A stretch of DNA of 8,260 nucleotides from contig CAYQDR010000169.1 of assembly GCA_964416315.1 (NCBI GenBank), positions 1-8,260 on the forward strand, in the 5' to 3' direction. Source of the stretch: CAYQDR01 sp964416315. Its GTDB lineage: Bacteria > Methylomirabilota > Methylomirabilia > Rokubacteriales > DASRDR01. Position 1 is the first letter of the stretch. The number at the start of each line of letters is the position of its first letter. Under the pieces are notes generated by a model. The model was not told the DNA's origin, did no database searches, and saw only the letters and a list, made by a program, of their open reading frames with translations. Positions 5,568-8,260 of the stretch are shown here, one piece after another. A program made the translations under genes and the position numbers.

Positions 5568-6767
5568 TCAGACGACGATGCCCGGCGGCGCGACGTGGTC
5601 CCGCCGGGGCGCGTAGGGATACGGGCCCTCCAGCGGCCTCCCCTCGGCGAACCGCCGGAGGCCGAAGGCCCGGATGTCCACGGTCTTCGCCTGGCCGTCG
5701 AGGATCAGCTCGGCCATGCAGGCGCCGACGGCCGGCCCGATCTTGAACCCCGCGCCGCTGAACGCCGCCGCCAGGTAGAGGCCGTCGAGCCCCTCGACCC
5801 GATCGAGGATCGCGTGGCGGTCGCCGCTGTAGCAGTCGAAGGCGCGGAACCCGCGCGCGAGGGTCGCCCGCTCCATCGCGGGAATGCGGTGCGTGAGGAT
5901 CGCGGACGCTTCGGCAGGGGCGTGCGGGGGGAGCCCCGTCGCCGGGTGATCGGGGTCGAGGTCCCACTCCTGGCACGGGACCCCGACGATCGTCAGGACG
6001 CCGCTCTCCGGACGGAAGTAGGTCCCCAGGACGTTGTCGATCACGGTCATGTGCGGGGCGGCGAGGTCGGGGGGGCGGTGGACGAGCGCCGTGTCGATCC
6101 CCTTGACCCGCGCGGGCAGCTCGACGCCGAGCGCCCGACAGAGCGCGGGCGCCCAGGCCCCGGCGGTGATCACGACCGCGCCGGCGTCGATCCGCCCCGC
6201 GGCGGTCTCGACCCCGGTGACCCGGCTCCCGGTCCGGAGGATCCGCGTCACCGGCGTCCCCTCGCGGATCTGCGCCCCGAAACCCCGCGCCTGACGCGCG
6301 AAGCCCGCCACGACGTCGGCGGGACTCGCGTAGCCGCTCTCGGGCTCGTAGGCGGCGGCTCCGACGTCCTCCACGTGGAACGCGGGCTGGAGCGCCCGCA
6401 CGTCCGCCGGGGAGAGCGCGACCGTGTCGATCCCGAGCCCGCGGAGCATCTCGACGTTGCGCCGGAGGTGGTCCGCGTGCTCCGGGCCGACGAGGTTGAG
6501 GAACCCGGTCCGCGTGAAGACCGGGGGCCCGCCCATGATGTCGGGCCAGTCCCGGAAGAACGGAAAGCTCGCCCAGGCCAGGCGCGCGTCCCACTCGTTC
6601 GTGTAGTGCATCCGGACGAGCGCGCTCGAGCGCCCCGAGGCGCCGCTCGCGAGCGCGTCCTTCTCGAGCAGCGTCACGCGGCGCGCCCCCCGCGCGGCGA
6701 GCGCGTACGCGATCGAGACCCCCGCGATCCCGCCGCCGACGACGACGACGTCGGCCGTCTTGACCAT
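5568..6767 (-). CDS. FAD-dependent oxidoreductase, DAO/sarcosine oxidase-beta-like (399 aa)
   Basis: Enzymes of this family oxidise amines or amino acids, such as sarcosine, glycine or D-amino acids, with FAD. The N-terminus is a Rossmann FAD site: VVVGGGIAGVSIAYALAARG (8-27) and the ribose-binding Glu35 in LLEKD. Further family signs are SGASGRSSALVRMHY (41-55), VITAGAWA (199-206) before the substrate domain, and the C-terminal flavin loop GLYLAAAFSGAGFKIGPAVG (329-348). The position where monomeric sarcosine oxidase has its covalent flavin Cys shows none, so FAD is probably non-covalent. The start ATG follows the LLM stop by four bases, pointing to translational coupling; its Shine-Dalgarno (GAGG) overlaps that stop. 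It could equally be a dehydrogenase that passes electrons to a carrier. The substrate is unknown. Confidence 0.9.
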   Translation of the reverse strand: MVKTADVVVVGGGIAGVSIAYALAARGARRVTLLEKDALASGASGRSSALVRMHYTNEWDARLAWASFPFFRDWPDIMGGPPVFTRTGFLNLVGPEHADHLRRNVEMLRGLGIDTVALSPADVRALQPAFHVEDVGAAAYEPESGYASPADVVAGFARQARGFGAQIREGTPVTRILRTGSRVTGVETAAGRIDAGAVVITAGAWAPALCRALGVELPARVKGIDTALVHRPPDLAAPHMTVIDNVLGTYFRPESGVLTIVGVPCQEWDLDPDHPATGLPPHAPAEASAILTHRIPAMERATLARGFRAFDCYSGDRHAILDRVEGLDGLYLAAAFSGAGFKIGPAVGACMAELILDGQAKTVDIRAFGLRRFAEGRPLEGPYPYAPRRDHVAPPGIVV

Positions 6768-6771
6768 GGCC

Positions 6772-7842
6772 TCAGAGTGGCGGGAGGACCTGCTCCGCGA
6801 GGAGCGTCATGGAGTGGACCCACGCCGCCTCGGGCTCCCACTCGTGGGCGATGACGAGCAGGACTCCGAACCCGCCGACGTCGGCCCGTAGCCGCGCGAG
6901 CTTCTCCGCGACCGTGTCAGGGTCGCCGACGACCCAGATGTGGTCGGCCAGATACTCGACGGTCACCTCGTCGTCCGGCATCTCCGGGTCCACCTTGGGG
7001 AGATTGAGCCGCTTCGTCTTCCGGAGGAGCGGCAGGAAGTACTCCCGCCAGTCACGCGCGAGGGGGCCCGCCAGCGCCTCGCGGCGCGCCTCGGTCGTCG
7101 TCCGCCCGACGTAGACGTCCCGGCACACCCGCCAGCTCGATCGGTCGGGGGTCCGCCCGGCCCGCCGCGCGCCGGTCTCGACCCCCTCCCAGTGCGTGCG
7201 GAGGGTCCGCGCCGGGACGAAGTTGATGCTCATCGGGATGTAGCCGCGCTCGCCGGCGAGGACCAGGGTCTCGGAGCTTGCCGAGACGCCCGCCACGGCG
7301 ATCGGGGGGTGCGGCCGCTGGTACGGGCGGAGGTGGAGGCGGAGGCTGATGTCGTCCTGCGGCTCGGGCACGCGGAACCGCCAGCGCTTGGACTCGTAGA
7401 GGCCGGGCTTCGGGTCGTTCCACAGCGCGAGGACGAGGTCGAGCGCCTCGCGCGTGATCGCGCGGTGCTCGCCGCTCTGCGCGTTGACGTCGAACAGCTC
7501 GAGGTCGCCCGGGAACCCGCCCGAGCCGACGCCCCAGAGGAAGCGCCCCCGCGCCATCTGGTCGAGCTGGGCGATCCGCTGGGCCAGCATGAGCGGGTCG
7601 TGGTTGGGGAGGCACGAGACTCCGGTGCCGAGCTTCATGGTCCGCGTGAGGGCGAGCGCCTGAGCGATGAAGAGGTCGGGACAGGGGATGTTCTCCCACT
7701 CGGCCGTCAGGTGCTCCCCGATCCACGCCTCCTCGAATCCGAGGCGCTCGAGCACGACGAGCTGCTGGAGGTCGGCCGCCATCGTCCGCCCGGGATCGGC
7801 GCCCGGCGGGTGGAGCGGCATCGCGAAGTACCCCAGACGCAT
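6772..7842 (-). CDS. LLM-class flavin-dependent monooxygenase, LimB-like (356 aa)
   Basis: This is a member of the bacterial luciferase-like TIM-barrel family, which uses reduced FMN supplied by a separate reductase to insert oxygen into small organic substrates. The sequence resembles the limonene monooxygenase-like branch: MRLGYFAMPLHPP (1-13), GFEEAWIGEH (35-44) with the conserved His44, LGTGVSCLPNHDPLMLAQRI (71-90), LDQMARGRFLWGVGSGGFPGD (93-113) and HIWVVGDPDTVAEKL (301-315). Length is normal. The start ATG has AGGAGG five bases upstream. It is the first gene of the five-gene minus-strand run, so the operon promoter should lie in 7843-7919. No flavin reductase is seen in the window. Related LLM enzymes such as RutA cleave ring C-N bonds, and RutA works with an isochorismatase-fold hydrolase, like the one found here. 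Substrate unassigned. Confidence 0.9.
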   Translation of the reverse strand: MRLGYFAMPLHPPGADPGRTMAADLQQLVVLERLGFEEAWIGEHLTAEWENIPCPDLFIAQALALTRTMKLGTGVSCLPNHDPLMLAQRIAQLDQMARGRFLWGVGSGGFPGDLELFDVNAQSGEHRAITREALDLVLALWNDPKPGLYESKRWRFRVPEPQDDISLRLHLRPYQRPHPPIAVAGVSASSETLVLAGERGYIPMSINFVPARTLRTHWEGVETGARRAGRTPDRSSWRVCRDVYVGRTTTEARREALAGPLARDWREYFLPLLRKTKRLNLPKVDPEMPDDEVTVEYLADHIWVVGDPDTVAEKLARLRADVGGFGVLLVIAHEWEPEAAWVHSMTLLAEQVLPPL

Positions 7843-7847
7843 CGACG

Positions 7848-7853
7848 CCTCCT
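7848..7853 (-). promoter_or_regulatory. Ribosome binding site of the LLM monooxygenase gene
   Basis: On the minus strand AGGAGG is followed by CGTCG and the ATG at 7842. It is the strongest Shine-Dalgarno of the operon and supports the first gene's start. Confidence 0.8.
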
Positions 7854-7882
7854 CGGGAGCCGTGGTGAGCCGCGTTCGGGGC

Positions 7883-7891
7883 TGCTATATT
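7883..7891 (+). promoter_or_regulatory. Extended -10 promoter of the DinB-like gene
   Basis: TGCTATATT fits TGnTATAAT with five of six -10 bases, in an otherwise GC-rich 77-base divergent region. Transcription would start near 7898, about 22 bases before the ATG. The opposite strand of the same AT island reads TGGTAATAT, which might serve the LLM operon, but less well. Confidence 0.5.
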
Positions 7892-7919
7892 ACCACTCAC
7901 TCCACGGAAAGGGCTGCCG

Positions 7920-8260
7920 ATGACGACACGGCCTCCGAAAGACGAGCTGCTCGCGACCCTGGACAGAGTGGTGCAGGACACCCTGGTCTATTTCGAAGGG
8001 CCGGGCCGGGTGACCGAGGCGCGGGTGGGCCAGTGGCAGGCCCGGGACGTGCTGATGCACTTCATCTACTTCCACGACGCCACGGCGTGGGGGATCCAGT
8101 CGGCGGCGCTCGGCGGACCGCTGTGGCCGGTGCCGGCCGATTCCGACACCGTGAACGAGGTCTGCCGCCGCCTCCATGAGCATGAGAGCTTCGACGAGCT
8201 GCTGGCCCAGGTGCGGCAGGCCCACGCCCGGCTGGTGCGCGCCGCCCGCAACGCGCCCGA
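7920..8260 (+). CDS. DinB-like four-helix-bundle protein (C-terminus cut by window edge)
   Basis: The 113 visible residues look like the start of a DinB / maleylpyruvate isomerase N-terminal-like fold, a family of putative metal-dependent, often thiol-using enzymes. The helix-rich beginning is followed by 'WQARDVLMHFIYFHDATAW' (39-57), where His47 sits where this superfamily carries its first metal ligand, and later by 'SFDELLAQVRQAHARLVRAA' (90-109), a typical third helix. Full-length members are usually about 150-180 residues, so perhaps a third is missing and the later His ligands cannot be checked. The ATG at 7920 is preceded by GGAAAGGG with a six-base spacer. It is divergent from the LLM operon. 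ClbS/DfsB-type resistance proteins share this fold, so the subfamily is open. Confidence 0.65.
   Translation, partial: MTTRPPKDELLATLDRVVQDTLVYFEGPGRVTEARVGQWQARDVLMHFIYFHDATAWGIQSAALGGPLWPVPADSDTVNEVCRRLHEHESFDELLAQVRQAHARLVRAARNAP

Noticed and set aside
4984..6594. Cysteine hydrolase frame continuing upstream through the FAD oxidoreductase
   Set aside because: The upstream part is an out-of-frame shadow of the FAD gene. The ATG at 5535 begins the family sequence MEKTALLIID directly.
5538..7923. Long plus-strand frames antisense to the FAD oxidoreductase and LLM monooxygenase
   Set aside because: Same composition artefact; the minus-strand proteins have intact family motifs from end to end.
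1..8260. tRNA, rRNA, CRISPR array, insertion sequence or phage genes
   Set aside because: Looked for by eye: no regularly spaced direct repeats, no transposase or integrase motifs, and no tRNA-like or rRNA-like segments in the gaps.

Overview
The window is GC-rich bacterial DNA from an uncultured-looking soil or groundwater type organism. The mixture of a TRAP-type solute receptor, LimB-like flavin monooxygenase, acetamidase/formamidase, benzoate-type CoA ligase and a short RRM protein resembles Candidatus Rokubacteria/Methylomirabilota or related high-GC lineages. That placement is an inference from gene content, not a measured match.

Left part (1-1842). A TRAP transporter receptor (DctP type) on the minus strand runs off the left edge. 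Upstream of it lie about 230 bases of GC-rich DNA with strong inverted repeats and no convincing gene, then a 75-residue minus-strand protein made of two zinc ribbons with identical spacing. A divergent intergenic stretch leads to a plus-strand 99-residue RRM RNA-binding protein. Its leader carries a candidate extended -10 promoter and two hairpins, one directly next to the Shine-Dalgarno sequence.

Central part (2144-7842). Five minus-strand genes form a probable operon, transcribed right to left: LLM-class flavin monooxygenase, FAD-dependent DAO-family oxidoreductase, isochorismatase-fold cysteine hydrolase, acetamidase/formamidase, and a benzoate-CoA-ligase-family enzyme. The gaps are 4, 32, 26 and 99 bases. 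Together they suggest oxidation and hydrolysis of a nitrogen-containing organic compound (amine or amide) followed by CoA activation of a carboxylic acid. The substrate cannot be read from sequence. The acetamidase gene is visibly less GC-rich than its neighbours and starts at TTG. The ligase ends inside a perfect GC-rich palindrome that looks like a REP-type element.

Right edge (7843-8260). A 77-base divergent intergenic region holds an extended -10 motif for a plus-strand DinB-like four-helix-bundle protein, which runs off the right edge.

No rRNA, tRNA, transposase, CRISPR array or classical U-tract terminator was seen.
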